Origin: Streptomyces sp. PCS3-D2
GTDB lineage: Bacteria; Actinomycetota; Actinomycetes; Streptomycetales; Streptomycetaceae
Direction of reading: 5' to 3'
Length of the DNA stretch: 64,000 nucleotides
Assembly: GCF_000612545.2 (NCBI RefSeq)
Contig: NZ_CP097800.1
Coordinates: forward strand, 5,654,501 to 5,718,500
Under the pieces are notes generated by a model that was not told the origin of the DNA, did not search any database, and worked only from the letters and a program-made list of their open reading frames with translations. Positions within the stretch are counted from its first letter, which is position 1. Every line of letters starts with the position of its first letter. Of this stretch, positions 38,242 to 47,192 are shown in pieces. The position numbers and the translations under genes were made by a program.

Positions 38242-38300
38242 GGGGCGGGTCGCGGACGTCCCGCCTGCCCCGCGGCGCCCGGCGCGCACGCTCACCGCAC
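38242..38300. repeat. Intergenic repeat element, copy B (short)
   Basis: The 19-nt block ACGTCCCGCCTGCCCCGCG (38256-38274) is identical to 30762-30780. The preceding 14 bp match at 11 positions, and a downstream block GCGCACGCTCACCGC matches copy A at 14 of 15. The right half and the 17-bp inverted repeat of copy A are missing, so this looks like a truncated copy. Confidence 0.6.
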
Positions 38301-38302
38301 GC

Positions 38303-38935
38303 CTAGAGGCCCAGTTCGGCCACCGTCAGTTTGGCCACGGCCTCCTGCTCGCCGTCCAGCGTCACCGCGGCGGACGCCTGCCGGCCGAAGCAGAACAGCG
38401 TCAGCTCGCCCGGCTCGCCCGTCACCGTGACCACCGGCGCACCCTTGTGCGCCACCGCGGTCTGCCCGTTCGGGCGCCTCAGCACCAGACCCACCGGCGA
38501 ACGGCGCCCCGTCAGCCGTGCCATCTTCTCCAGACGGGACCACAGCGCGTCCGAGAACACCGGGTCCAGCTCCCGCGGGGACCAGTCCGGCTGGGCCCGG
38601 CGGACGTCCTCCGCGTGGACGTAGAACTCCACCGCGTTCGCCGCCTCGTCGATCTGCTTCAGCGCGTACACCGACATCCGCGGCGGCCCGGTGCGGATCA
38701 GCCGGACGAGCTCCTCGTACGGCTTGGCGGCGTACTCGGCCATCGCCGCGTCCAGCCGCCCCTTCAGCACGTTCAGCAGCAGGCCGCCCGCCGCGTCCGG
38801 CCGCCGCTCCCGCACCACCACGTGCGCGGCCAGCTCGCGGCACCTCCAGCCGGTGCACAGCGTGGGGGCCTCGGGGCCGGCCGCCTCCAACAGGTCCGCC
38901 AGCAAAAGGCGTTCACGCTTCGCATGGGTAGACAT
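38303..38935 (-). CDS. Maleylpyruvate-isomerase-type (DinB-like) protein, TIGR03085-like
   Basis: A 210-residue actinobacterial protein related to the mycothiol-dependent maleylpyruvate isomerase N-terminal domain. The start [26 protein letters not shown] is typical, with [19 protein letters not shown] carrying a metal-binding-type His and [19 protein letters not shown] a second conserved stretch. A mycothiol-dependent transferase role is plausible; the substrate is unknown. ATG 38935 has no clear ribosome-binding site. It is divergent from hisI, 91 bp away. Confidence 0.8.
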   Translation of the reverse strand: MSTHAKRERLLLADLLEAAGPEAPTLCTGWRCRELAAHVVVRERRPDAAGGLLLNVLKGRLDAAMAEYAAKPYEELVRLIRTGPPRMSVYALKQIDEAANAVEFYVHAEDVRRAQPDWSPRELDPVFSDALWSRLEKMARLTGRRSPVGLVLRRPNGQTAVAHKGAPVVTVTGEPGELTLFCFGRQASAAVTLDGEQEAVAKLTVAELGL

Positions 38936-39014
38936 GCGGGCCAGCCTACGGCCGGAACGCGCCGGATGCCCGCCCATCGGACGGACATGGATCACCACAC
39001 CCATCCGGGCCCGG

Positions 39015-39020
39015 CACAAT
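39015..39020 (+). promoter_or_regulatory. -10-like hexamer for a leaderless hisI mRNA
   Basis: CACAAT lies exactly 6 nt before the hisI ATG at 39027, and no ribosome-binding site is present. Confidence 0.45.
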
Positions 39021-39026
39021 GGGCCC

Positions 39027-39395
39027 ATGAGTACGACCCCCCGCCCCGGCAACCTCGACCCCGCCATCGCCGCGCGCCTCAAGCGCTCCGCCGACGGCCT
39101 GGTACCGGCCATCGCCCAGCAGTACGACACCGGTGAGGTGCTCATGCTCGGGTGGATGGACGACGAGGCCCTGCACCGCACCCTGACCACCGGCCGCTGC
39201 ACGTACTGGTCCCGCAGCCGGCAGGAGTACTGGGTGAAGGGGGACACGTCCGGCCACTTCCAGCACGTCAAGTCCGTCGCCCTCGACTGCGACGCCGACA
39301 CCGTGCTCGTCAAGGTCGACCAGGTCGGAGCCGCCTGCCACACCGGATCCCGCACCTGCTTCGACGACGACGTCCTCCTCCGCGCAGCCGACTAG
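39027..39395 (+). CDS. hisI: Phosphoribosyl-AMP cyclohydrolase
   Basis: A 122-residue monofunctional cyclohydrolase (step 3 of histidine synthesis), without the HisE domain. Metal ligands are in [13 protein letters not shown] and [11 protein letters not shown], and [26 protein letters not shown] are family motifs. It is separated from the main his operon by the repeat and a minus-strand gene and sits 16 bp before trpE, so it is probably cotranscribed with trpE from its own promoter. Confidence 0.95.
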   Translation: MSTTPRPGNLDPAIAARLKRSADGLVPAIAQQYDTGEVLMLGWMDDEALHRTLTTGRCTYWSRSRQEYWVKGDTSGHFQHVKSVALDCDADTVLVKVDQVGAACHTGSRTCFDDDVLLRAAD

Positions 39396-39411
39396 GTAGG
39401 GGTCCCACGCA

Positions 39412-40902
39412 ATGGATCTTGAGACGTTCCGCAAGCTCGCGGCCGACCGCCGCGTCATCCCCGTGAGCCGCAAGCTGCTCGCCGACGGGGACACGCCCGT
39501 CGGGCTCTACCGCAAGCTGGCCGCCGAACGCCCCGGCACCTTCCTCCTGGAGTCCGCGGAGAACGGCCGGTCCTGGTCCCGGTACTCCTTCGTCGGGGTC
39601 CGCAGCGACGCGACCCTGACCGTCCGGGACGGGCGCGCGCACTGGATCGGCACCCCGCCCGTCGGCGTACCCACCGACGGCGACCCCCTCGACGCCCTGC
39701 GCGCCACCGTCGAGACCCTGCACACCCCCCGCGACCTCGCGGGTGGCATGCCCCCCTTCACCGGAGGGATGGTCGGCTACCTCGGCTACGACATCGTCCG
39801 CCGCCTGGAGCGCATCGGCGAGCACGGCAGCGACGACCTGGAACTGCCCGAGCTGACGATGCTGCTCACCTCCGACCTCGCGGTGCTGGACCACTGGGAC
39901 GGCACCGTCCAGCTCATCGCCAATGCCATCAACCACAACGACCTCGACTCCGGCGTCGATGAGGCGCACGCGGACGCCGTGGCCCGGCTGGACGCCATGG
40001 AGGCGGACCTGGGGCGGCCCGCGCCCTACGTCCCGGCCCCGCTGCCCGCCTCCGCGCTCCCGGAGTACTCCGCCCTGTGGGGCGGCGAGGAGTACCAGGC
40101 GGCCGTCGAGGACATCAAGGAGCGCATCCGGGCCGGCGAGGCCTTCCAGGTGGTGCCCTCGCAGCGGTTCGAGACCTCCTGCGAGGCCTCCGCGCTGGAC
40201 GTCTACCGGGTGCTGCGCGCCACGAACCCGTCCCCGTACATGTACCTCTTCCGCTTCGAGAACGGCTTCGACGTGGTCGGGTCGAGCCCGGAGGCGCTGG
40301 TCAAGGTCGAGGACGGGCGGGCCATGGTCCATCCCATCGCCGGCACCCGCCACCGGGGCGCCACCCCGCAGGAGGACAACGACCTCGCCGAGGAACTGCT
40401 CGCCGACCCCAAGGAGCGCGCCGAGCACCTGATGCTCGTCGACCTCGGCCGCAACGACCTCGGCCGGGTCTGCGCACCGGGGTCCGTCGAGGTCGTCGAC
40501 TTCATGTCGATCGAGCGCTACTCCCACGTCATGCACATCGTCTCCACCGTGACGGGACGCGTGGCCGAGGGGAAGACCGCCTTCGACGTGCTCACGGCCT
40601 GCTTCCCGGCGGGCACCCTCTCCGGCGCCCCCAAGCCGCGCGCCATGCAGATCATCGAGGAACTGGAGCCCTCCCGCCGCGGCCTCTACGGCGGCTGCGT
40701 CGGCTACCTGGACTTCGCGGGGGACTCCGACACGGCCATCGCCATCCGAACGGCGCTGCTGCGCGACGGTACGGCGTACGTGCAGGCGGGGGCCGGTGTC
40801 GTCGCCGACTCCGTGCCCGAGCTGGAGGACAACGAGTGCCGCAACAAGGCCGCCGCCGTGCTGCGCGCCGTGGCTGCGGCGAACCGCCTGAGCGGCTCCT
40901 GA
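39412..40902 (+). CDS. trpE: Anthranilate synthase component I
   Basis: A 496-residue enzyme that makes anthranilate from chorismate with ammonia supplied by TrpG, which is not in this window. [15 protein letters not shown] near the N terminus is the region that binds Trp for feedback inhibition. The catalytic domain has [35 protein letters not shown] and [10 protein letters not shown]. No leader peptide with Trp codons is found in the 16-bp gap after hisI, so attenuation at this locus is unlikely. Confidence 0.96.
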   Translation: MDLETFRKLAADRRVIPVSRKLLADGDTPVGLYRKLAAERPGTFLLESAENGRSWSRYSFVGVRSDATLTVRDGRAHWIGTPPVGVPTDGDPLDALRATVETLHTPRDLAGGMPPFTGGMVGYLGYDIVRRLERIGEHGSDDLELPELTMLLTSDLAVLDHWDGTVQLIANAINHNDLDSGVDEAHADAVARLDAMEADLGRPAPYVPAPLPASALPEYSALWGGEEYQAAVEDIKERIRAGEAFQVVPSQRFETSCEASALDVYRVLRATNPSPYMYLFRFENGFDVVGSSPEALVKVEDGRAMVHPIAGTRHRGATPQEDNDLAEELLADPKERAEHLMLVDLGRNDLGRVCAPGSVEVVDFMSIERYSHVMHIVSTVTGRVAEGKTAFDVLTACFPAGTLSGAPKPRAMQIIEELEPSRRGLYGGCVGYLDFAGDSDTAIAIRTALLRDGTAYVQAGAGVVADSVPELEDNECRNKAAAVLRAVAAANRLSGS

Positions 40903-40912
40903 GGGCGTAGGG

Positions 40913-40918
40913 GATAGT
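40913..40918 (+). promoter_or_regulatory. -10-like hexamer before the Trp-associated membrane gene
   Basis: GATAGT lies 7 nt before GTG 40926, with no ribosome-binding site. This again fits a leaderless transcript, although readthrough from trpE is also possible. Confidence 0.35.
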
Positions 40919-40925
40919 GGGGTGC

Positions 40926-41591
40926 GTGAGTGCCGTACCCCCGCCCCGATCCGAAGCCTCCACCGAGTCCGAGGCCCCCGACAGCCGCAGCAGCCGCCGC
41001 AGCGTGGCCGCGGCGCTGCTGCTCGGCGCGCTCGGCGCCACCGTGGTCCTGCTGGCCTCCGGCCGGGTCTGGGCCCGGGGCACGGCCGCCATCGGCAGCG
41101 ACTCGCTCCAGCTGAGCGCCGACGGGCGGGCCGTGACCGGGCTCCCCGCGGCCCTGGCCATCGTGGGACTGGCCGCGCTGGTCGCCGTCTTCGCCGTCCG
41201 GGGCAAGGGTCGGCTCCTGGTGTCGGGCCTGCTCGCGCTCAGCGGCCTCGGTGCGGCGCTGTCGGCCCTCTTCGGCTCCGACGGACGCACCGCCCTGGAC
41301 GCCCAGGCGGTCCGCTCGACCGCGGACAACGCGGCGCACGTGGCCGGCCTCACGCAGACCACGTGGCCGTACGTGACGGCCGCCGGCGCGGTCCTCATCC
41401 TGGCCGCCGGGCTGCTGGCACTGCGCTTCGGCAGCGGCTGGCCCGCGATGGGCGGCCGCTACGAGCGTGACGGCACCCCCCGCCCACGGGCCGCGGCGGC
41501 GGTTGATCCGGACCGGCCGGAGGATCTGTGGAAGGCTCTGGACCGCGGCGAGGACCCGACCACGGGCCCGAGCGGCGACCGGACCCGCTGA
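40926..41591 (+). CDS. Trp-associated membrane protein (TIGR02234 type)
   Basis: A 221-residue protein with four hydrophobic helices at about 25-48, 70-90, 95-115 and 142-165, found next to trp genes across actinobacteria. The motif ASGRVWARG after helix 1 is typical of the family. The C-terminal tail has the short segment RPEDLWKALDRGEDPT. The function is unknown; proposals of a role in tryptophan transport or regulation rest on position only. GTG 40926 (MSAVPPPR) is preferred to GTG 40917. Confidence 0.83.
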   Translation: MSAVPPPRSEASTESEAPDSRSSRRSVAAALLLGALGATVVLLASGRVWARGTAAIGSDSLQLSADGRAVTGLPAALAIVGLAALVAVFAVRGKGRLLVSGLLALSGLGAALSALFGSDGRTALDAQAVRSTADNAAHVAGLTQTTWPYVTAAGAVLILAAGLLALRFGSGWPAMGGRYERDGTPRPRAAAAVDPDRPEDLWKALDRGEDPTTGPSGDRTR

Positions 41592-41725
41592 CCGGGCCCC
41601 TCGCCCGGCCCCGAGCCGACCCCCCTGGACGGCGAGGCCGCCCGGTGCGGGACAATGTCACCGAGCGTCCGACCCGGACCACACGTTCGACGAAGCAGTG
41701 CGACAGAGCAAACGAGGAGCAACTC

Positions 41726-41977
41726 ATGGCGGGCACGAGCCACGGACACACCCCGGCCGCCTGGACCGGTGTCATCATCGCCTTCATCGGTTTCTGCATC
41801 TCCGGCGCCTTCATGGTGCTCGCGAACCCGATCGGGTTCTGGGCCGGGATGGTCGTCGTCGCGCTCGGCGGGGTCGTCGGCCTGGGGATGAAGGCCGCGG
41901 GCATGGGCGCGCCGAAGGCCACCCACAAGGACCTCGCCGAGGTCATCGCCGCGAACAAGGTCCCCGCCAAGGCCTGA
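41726..41977 (+). CDS. HGxxPAAW-motif small membrane protein
   Basis: An 83-residue protein beginning MAGTSHGHTPAAWTGV, which contains the HGxxPAAW motif of a small actinobacterial family. Two hydrophobic helices follow (GVIIAFIGFCISGAFMVLA and GFWAGMVVVALGGVVGLGM), and a charged tail ends it. ATG 41726 has GAGGAG 7 nt upstream. A good hairpin terminator follows 35 bp later. The family is usually found with trp genes; no activity is known. Confidence 0.82.
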   Translation: MAGTSHGHTPAAWTGVIIAFIGFCISGAFMVLANPIGFWAGMVVVALGGVVGLGMKAAGMGAPKATHKDLAEVIAANKVPAKA

Positions 41978-42011
41978 GCGCGCCACCTGCGCCGGTCCTG
42001 GAAGAGAGCCG

Positions 42012-42041
42012 AAAGGCGCGGCCCCGCCGGGCTGCGCCTTT
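42012..42041 (+). terminator. Rho-independent terminator after the HGxxPAAW gene
   Basis: A 13-bp stem (42012-42024 with 42029-42041, one G-U pair) has a CGCC loop and ends in TTTT (42039-42042). It is the most classical terminator in the window. Confidence 0.85.
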
Positions 42042-42066
42042 TGTCGTGAGCGGAGAGAATCAGCAG

Positions 42067-42564
42067 GTGGACGCCTCCAGCACCCCCGACGCCGTACCCG
42101 GCCCGCAGGCCGGCCCCGCGGGTCCCGCCCTGCCCGCCGGCCCCCGCGGTCCCGTCGAGCGGGCCTCCCTGGCCAGGCGGCTCGCCGTCCCGGCGTCCTA
42201 CCTGGCCGCGGTCGGCGCGGCGTTCGCGTACGTGGGCGCCGTGGACCCGAACGAGCCGGGCCACTACCCGGTCTGCCCGCTGCTGCAGCTGACGGGCCTC
42301 CTGTGTCCGGGCTGCGGCGGGCTGCGCAGCGCGCACGCGTTCGCCCACGGGGACCTGGCCGCTGCTTTCGGGTCGAATGCCCTCGCCGTCGTCGGCTACT
42401 TCGTCTTCGCGGGTTTCATGGCCCTGTGGCTGGTTCGCGCCTTCCGCGGCCGGCCGGCCCCCAGGATCGTCCTGCGTCCCGCCCACTCGTGGGCGGTGGG
42501 CGCGGTGGTACTGGTTTTCGCCGTTGTCCGAAATCTCTCTTTCGGGTCGGCGCTGGCGCCCTGA
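42067..42564 (+). CDS. DUF2752 membrane protein
   Basis: A 165-residue protein with three hydrophobic helices and the DUF2752 motif CPLLQLTGLLCPGCGGLR, a cysteine cluster before helix 2. Its function is unknown. GTG 42067 is preferred because GGAGA lies 10 nt upstream; GTG 42046 is in frame but falls only 4 nt past the terminator T tract. How the gene is transcribed past that terminator is unclear, since a promoter would have to overlap the hairpin. Confidence 0.75.
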   Translation: MDASSTPDAVPGPQAGPAGPALPAGPRGPVERASLARRLAVPASYLAAVGAAFAYVGAVDPNEPGHYPVCPLLQLTGLLCPGCGGLRSAHAFAHGDLAAAFGSNALAVVGYFVFAGFMALWLVRAFRGRPAPRIVLRPAHSWAVGAVVLVFAVVRNLSFGSALAP

Positions 42565-42736
42565 GCCCGGCGTACAGCCGGGATGAAGGGCGCATTCCGA
42601 ATGTCCAGTTACTGGGACGCCGTCAACCGAGTGCGGAGGGCGACGCCTCCGCCGGATACCATTTGATGGCCGACCTTGCAGTGGTTCGTGTCTGCAGGGC
42701 GGCCGACCGTCATCGACCCGGAAGGGGGCCGCTCGC
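42565..42736 (+). promoter_or_regulatory. trpC upstream region
   Basis: A 172-bp gap with lower GC than its surroundings near 42590-42690. The SD-like GGAAGGGGG lies at 42719-42727 before trpC. A short frame from ATG 42666 (MADLAVVRV) has no Trp codon cluster, so I see no trp attenuator peptide here. A trpC promoter is likely in this region. Confidence 0.4.
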
Positions 42737-43546
42737 GTGAGTGTGCTCGACGAGATCATCGAAGGGGTCCGCGAAGACCTTGCCGAACGGCAGGCCCGCG
42801 TGAGCCTCGACGAGCTCAAGGAGCGTGCCGCCAAGGCGCCCCAGGCCAAGGACGGCGTCGCGGCCCTGCGCGGCGACGGCGTCAAGGTGATCTGCGAGGT
42901 CAAGCGCTCCAGCCCCTCCAAGGGCGCGCTGGCCGCGATCGCGGATCCGGCCGGGCTCGCCGCGGACTACGAGGCAGGCGGTGCGGCGGTCATCTCCGTC
43001 CTCACCGAGCAGCGCCGCTTCGGCGGCTCGCTGGCCGACCTGGAGGCCGTCCGCGCCCGCGTGGACATCCCGATCCTGCGCAAGGACTTCATCGTCACCG
43101 CCTACCAGCTCTGGGAGGCCCGCGCCTACGGCGCCGACCTCGCGCTGCTGATCGTCGCGGCTCTGGAGCAGGAGGCCCTCGTCTCCCTCATCGAGCGGGC
43201 CGAGTCCATCGGTCTCACCCCGCTCGTCGAGGTCCATGACGAGGAGGAGGTGGAGCGGGCGGTGGCCGCCGGCGCCAGGATCATCGGGGTCAACGCCCGC
43301 AACCTCAAGGACCTCAAGGTCGACCGCTCCACCTTCGAGCGCGTCGTCGGCGAGATCCCGCCCCACATCGTCAAGGTCGCCGAGTCCGGCATCCGCGGAC
43401 CGCACGACCTGATCGCCTACGCGAACGAGGGCGCCGACGCCGTCCTCGTCGGTGAGTCCCTGGTCACCGGCCGCGACCCGAAGGCGGCCGTGGCCGACCT
43501 CGTCGCCGCCGGGGCCCACCCGGCCCTGCGCCACGGACGGAGCTGA
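42737..43546 (+). CDS. trpC: Indole-3-glycerol phosphate synthase
   Basis: A 269-residue TIM barrel that closes the indole ring from CdRP. Catalytic motifs are [44 protein letters not shown] and VAESGIRGP. It is monofunctional, with no fused TrpF. GTG 42737 starts it. trpM follows 8 bp later. Confidence 0.96.
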   Translation: MSVLDEIIEGVREDLAERQARVSLDELKERAAKAPQAKDGVAALRGDGVKVICEVKRSSPSKGALAAIADPAGLAADYEAGGAAVISVLTEQRRFGGSLADLEAVRARVDIPILRKDFIVTAYQLWEARAYGADLALLIVAALEQEALVSLIERAESIGLTPLVEVHDEEEVERAVAAGARIIGVNARNLKDLKVDRSTFERVVGEIPPHIVKVAESGIRGPHDLIAYANEGADAVLVGESLVTGRDPKAAVADLVAAGAHPALRHGRS

Positions 43547-43554
43547 CCCTTCCC

Positions 43555-43779
43555 GTGACCCCCGACCGTCCCCGCGTCCGCGCGCGGTCCGCGCCGCCGG
43601 CATCCCGCCGCGGCCCGGGCGGCGTGCCGACGGCGTACGCGCCCCTGGCGCGCGGCTGCCGCCCCCGCGGCTGCCGCGCCCCGGCCCGGCGCGTCCACGG
43701 GCGGCGGGTCCGGTACGTGATCGGCTCCGAGCCCGGCCAGGTCAACGGCATGCGATGGCGCCGCGGAGAAGCGCCGTAA
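43555..43779 (+). CDS. trpM: TrpM, small regulatory protein of tryptophan biosynthesis
   Basis: A 74-residue basic protein between trpC and trpB, at the position of the small Streptomyces gene trpM, which has been reported to influence tryptophan synthesis and development in S. coelicolor. The first 30 residues are variable and Arg/Pro-rich. The core RGCRPRGCRAPARRVHGRR followed by VRYVIGSEPGQVNGMRWRRG has two cysteines and looks conserved. GTG 43555 is 8 bp after trpC, so the two are probably cotranscribed. How it acts is unknown. Confidence 0.72.
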   Translation: MTPDRPRVRARSAPPASRRGPGGVPTAYAPLARGCRPRGCRAPARRVHGRRVRYVIGSEPGQVNGMRWRRGEAP

Positions 43780-43983
43780 CGAGGGCTGCCGCGACCCGGT
43801 GCGCGAAGGCGTACCGCGTCGCCCGGCGGTCCCGTACGGCCCGCTGCCCGGGCCGACCGGCTCCGGGAGCGGGCTGCCCCGCACCGTACGCAGGACACCC
43901 CCAGCGGGGTGTGCGCGGCACGGGCGGGCGGCGCCCTACGGTGAAACCACCCGCCGCATCTCGCACCCGTAGGAGCACTGGAC
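43780..43983 (+). promoter_or_regulatory. Gap before trpB, probable trpBA promoter
   Basis: 204 bp without a supported gene. GTAGGAGC (43970-43977) is the ribosome-binding site for trpB. CCTACGGTGAAACC near 43935-43948 is a possible -10 area. No strong hairpin separates trpM from trpB. Confidence 0.35.
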
Positions 43984-45234
43984 ATGTCCAGCGAGTTCTT
44001 CATCCCGGACCCGGAGGGTCACGTTCCCAACGCCGAGGGTTACTTCGGCGACTTCGGCGGCAAGTTCATCCCGGAGGCGCTCGTCGCCGCCGTGGACGAG
44101 GTGGCCGTCGAGTACGAGAAGGCCAAGGAGGACCCGTCCTTCGCGGCCGAGCTGGGCGACCTCATGGTCAACTACACCGGCCGCCCGAGCGCCCTCACCG
44201 AGGTGCCCCGCTTCGCCGAGCACGCCGGCGGCGCTCGGATCTTCCTCAAGCGCGAGGACCTCAACCACACGGGCTCGCACAAGATCAACAACGTGCTGGG
44301 CCAGGCGCTGCTCACCCGGCGCATGGGCAAGACCCGCGTGATCGCCGAGACCGGAGCCGGCCAGCACGGCGTGGCCACCGCCACCGCCTGCGCCCTCTTC
44401 GGCCTTGAGTGCGTCATCTACATGGGCGAGATCGACACCCAGCGGCAGGCGCTGAACGTCGCCCGCATGCGCATGCTGGGCGCCGAGGTCATCGCGGTGA
44501 AGTCCGGTTCGCGGACCCTGAAGGACGCGATCAACGAGGCGTTCCGCGACTGGGTCGCCAACGTGGACCGCACCCACTACCTCTTCGGCACGGTGGCCGG
44601 GCCGCACCCCTTCCCGGCGATGGTCCGCGACTTCCACCGCGTGATCGGCGTCGAGGCCCGCCGCCAGATCCTGGAGCGCGCCGGCCGGCTGCCCGACGCC
44701 GTCGCGGCCTGCGTCGGTGGCGGCTCCAACGCCATCGGCCTCTTCCACGCCTTCATCCCGGACACCGACGTCCGCCTGGTCGGCTTCGAGCCCGCCGGGC
44801 ACGGTGTCGAGACCGGCGAGCACGCGGCCACCCTGACCGCGGGCGAGCCCGGCATCCTGCACGGCTCCCGCTCCTACGTCCTGCAGGACGAGGAGGGCCA
44901 GATCACCGAGCCCTACTCCATCTCCGCCGGCCTGGACTACCCGGGCATCGGCCCGGAGCACTCCTACCTCAAGGACGCCGGCCGCGGCGAGTACCGCGCG
45001 GTCACCGACGACGCCGCGATGCAGGCCCTGCGCCTGCTCTCCCGCACGGAGGGCATCATCCCGGCGATCGAGTCGGCGCACGCTCTCGCGGGCGCCCTGG
45101 AGCTGGGCAGGGAGCTGGGCAAGGACGGCCTGCTGGTCGTCAACCTGTCCGGCCGCGGCGACAAGGACATGGACACGGCGGCCCGCTACTTCGGGCTGTA
45201 CGACGCAGAGACGGTCGAGGGGGAGTCGAAGTGA
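43984..45234 (+). CDS. trpB: Tryptophan synthase beta chain
   Basis: A 416-residue PLP enzyme that joins indole and serine to give tryptophan. K100 in [13 protein letters not shown] binds PLP, and [12 protein letters not shown] and [10 protein letters not shown] bind substrate and the PLP phosphate. It is the TrpB1 type that pairs with TrpA, whose gene overlaps its stop (GTGA). Length is normal. Confidence 0.97.
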   Translation: MSSEFFIPDPEGHVPNAEGYFGDFGGKFIPEALVAAVDEVAVEYEKAKEDPSFAAELGDLMVNYTGRPSALTEVPRFAEHAGGARIFLKREDLNHTGSHKINNVLGQALLTRRMGKTRVIAETGAGQHGVATATACALFGLECVIYMGEIDTQRQALNVARMRMLGAEVIAVKSGSRTLKDAINEAFRDWVANVDRTHYLFGTVAGPHPFPAMVRDFHRVIGVEARRQILERAGRLPDAVAACVGGGSNAIGLFHAFIPDTDVRLVGFEPAGHGVETGEHAATLTAGEPGILHGSRSYVLQDEEGQITEPYSISAGLDYPGIGPEHSYLKDAGRGEYRAVTDDAAMQALRLLSRTEGIIPAIESAHALAGALELGRELGKDGLLVVNLSGRGDKDMDTAARYFGLYDAETVEGESK

Positions 45235-46058
45235 GCAACGGCAACATCCAGCTGCTGAGCGATACGCTCGCCAAGGCGAAGTCCGAGGACCGCGCCGCGC
45301 TCGTCGCGTACCTGCCGGCCGGCTTCCCGACCGTCGACGGCGCCATCGACGCGGTCAAGGCCGTCGTCGAGGGCGGCGCGGACGTGGTCGAGATCGGCCT
45401 CCCGCACAGTGACCCGGTCCTCGACGGCGCCGTCATCCAGACCGCCGACGACATCGCCCTGCGCGGCGGAGTCAAGATCGCCGACGTGCTGCGCACCGTG
45501 CGCGAGGCCCATGAGGCGACCGGCGCGCCGATCCTGGTGATGACCTACTGGAACCCGATCGACCGCTACGGCGTGGAGCGGTTCACGGCCGAGCTGGCGG
45601 AGGCGGGCGGGGCCGGCTGCATCCTGCCCGACCTGCCGGTCCAGGAGTCCGCGCTGTGGCGCGAGCACGCCGCGAAGCACGGCCTGGCGACCGTCTTCGT
45701 CGTGGCGCCGAGCAGCAAGGACGAGCGTCTGGCCACCATCACGGCGGCCGGCTCCGGCTTCGTCTACGCCGCCTCGCTGATGGGCGTCACCGGCACCCGC
45801 GAGTCGGTCGGCAACCAGGCCCAGGACCTGGTGCGGCGCACCCGTGCCGCGGCCGGGGCCCGCGGCGGGCTCCCGGTCTGCGTCGGCCTCGGCGTCTCGA
45901 ACGCGGCCCAGGCCAAGGAAGTGGCCGGCTTCGCCGACGGGGTGATCGTCGGCTCGGCCTTCGTGAAGCTGCTGCTGGACGCGCCGGACCTGCCGGCCGG
46001 GCTGGACGCCGTACGGGCGCTGGCGGGCGAACTTGCGGCAGGCGTACGCAGGAGCTAA
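45231..46058 (+). CDS. trpA: Tryptophan synthase alpha chain
   Basis: A 275-residue TIM barrel that splits indole-3-glycerol phosphate and channels indole to TrpB. E54 ([10 protein letters not shown]) and D65 (LDG) match the catalytic pair, and [15 protein letters not shown] holds the phosphate loop. GTG 45231 overlaps the trpB stop. Two hairpins follow the gene and end the trp unit. Confidence 0.97.
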   Translation: MSNGNIQLLSDTLAKAKSEDRAALVAYLPAGFPTVDGAIDAVKAVVEGGADVVEIGLPHSDPVLDGAVIQTADDIALRGGVKIADVLRTVREAHEATGAPILVMTYWNPIDRYGVERFTAELAEAGGAGCILPDLPVQESALWREHAAKHGLATVFVVAPSSKDERLATITAAGSGFVYAASLMGVTGTRESVGNQAQDLVRRTRAAAGARGGLPVCVGLGVSNAAQAKEVAGFADGVIVGSAFVKLLLDAPDLPAGLDAVRALAGELAAGVRRS

Positions 46059-46070
46059 GACAAAACCGAC

Positions 46071-46100
46071 ACCCGATCGGGTTCTGTAGTCCGATCGGGT
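46071..46100 (+). terminator. First hairpin after trpA
   Basis: A perfect 10-bp stem, ACCCGATCGG (46071-46080) with CCGATCGGGT (46091-46100), around a 10-nt loop, 12 bp past the trpA stop. The loop GTTCTGTAGT is AT-rich. Confidence 0.65.
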
Positions 46101-46111
46101 GGAATGGCGGA

Positions 46112-46137
46112 CAGGGAGGCACGCGAGTGCCTCCCTG
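46112..46137 (+). terminator. Second hairpin after trpA
   Basis: A perfect 11-bp stem (46112-46122 with 46127-46137) with a GCGA tetraloop, followed by CTTCGTTT. It lies only 16 bp before the start of the DsbA-like gene, so that gene must be read from a promoter overlapping the hairpin or by readthrough. Confidence 0.75.
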
Positions 46138-46153
46138 CTTCGTTTGGCGGAGC

Positions 46154-47104
46154 GTGAGCGACAAGAACGACGGTGCCAACCGCGATGCGACGAAACGATC
46201 GGCCCGGGAGCGACTCCAAGCGGAGCGCGAGCGGCAGAAGACCCGGGACAAGCGCCGGCGGACCCTGATCGTGGCGGCGGCGGTGGTCGGCGTCCTGGGC
46301 CTGGCGACGGTCGTGGGCGTGATCGCGGCCAACGCCGGCAAGGACACCAGCGCCAAGGGCGGCCCGGTCGTCGCCCCCAGTGGCGCCACCGGCAAGGACG
46401 CTCTCGCGATCCAGACGGGCAAGCCCGAGGCGAAGGCCACCCTCACGGTGTGGGAGGACTTCCGCTGCCCGGCCTGCAAGTCCTTCGAGGACAACTACCG
46501 CGAGACCATCCACGAGCTGGAGGCCAAGGGCCTGCTCAAGGTGGACTACCACCTGGTCACGCTCATCGACGGCAACATGGGCGGCAGCGGCTCCCTGAAG
46601 GGGGCGAACGCGGCCGCCTGCGCCCAGGACGCCGGCAAGTTCACCGAATACCACGACGTCCTCTTCCAGAACCAGCCGGAGGAGATCGACGACGCCTACG
46701 GCAAGAACGCCAAGCTCCTGGAGCTCGCCGCCAAGGTCGACGGGCTGGTCACTCCCGCGTTCGAGGCGTGCGTCGAGCAAGGCACGCACAACAGCTGGGT
46801 GGCCAAGTCGCACGAGGCCTTCGCCGCCGGGAACTTCCGCGGCACGCCGACCGTGCTGCTCGACGGCAAGGACGTCTTCTCCGACCAGGCGGACCCGCTG
46901 ACCCCGCAGAAGCTGAAGCAGAAGGTGGAGGCGGGCGCCCAGGGCTCCGGCGGGGCGGCCGGTGCCAAGGGCTCCGAGAAGGGCTCCGAGAAGGGCTCCG
47001 AGAAGGACACCGGCAAGAGCGGGGCGCAGGCCTCACCGTCGCCCTCCAGGACGGCGGCGAAGAGCTCCGCGAACAGCTCCGGGAGCGGCTCCGCGGCGGA
47101 CTGA
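46154..47104 (+). CDS. Second membrane-anchored DsbA-like protein
   Basis: A 316-residue protein with a charged head, one membrane helix at about 37-58 and an external DsbA domain with CPAC at 105-108 (EDFRCPACKSFED). NFRGTPTVLLDG is the cis-Pro loop, and C at FEACVEQ is a further cysteine. The last 65 residues are low-complexity, with three GSEK units and a Ser-rich end. It shares its plan with the protein at 19617. It precedes lgt, so it may serve cell-envelope protein folding. Confidence 0.85.
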   Translation: MSDKNDGANRDATKRSARERLQAERERQKTRDKRRRTLIVAAAVVGVLGLATVVGVIAANAGKDTSAKGGPVVAPSGATGKDALAIQTGKPEAKATLTVWEDFRCPACKSFEDNYRETIHELEAKGLLKVDYHLVTLIDGNMGGSGSLKGANAAACAQDAGKFTEYHDVLFQNQPEEIDDAYGKNAKLLELAAKVDGLVTPAFEACVEQGTHNSWVAKSHEAFAAGNFRGTPTVLLDGKDVFSDQADPLTPQKLKQKVEAGAQGSGGAAGAKGSEKGSEKGSEKDTGKSGAQASPSPSRTAAKSSANSSGSGSAAD

Positions 47105-47192
47105 CGTCCGCCGGTCCATGTGTGGATTTGGTTTCGACCCCGCCGGGCGGGTTGCGGTACGCACCGCCCGGCAGGGTAGCGTCAGGTCTGCC

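Noticed and set aside
42666-42740. Possible trp leader peptide upstream of trpC (MADLAVVRV...)
   Set aside because: It has no Trp codons and no attenuator-like pair of hairpins; a second frame has one Trp only.
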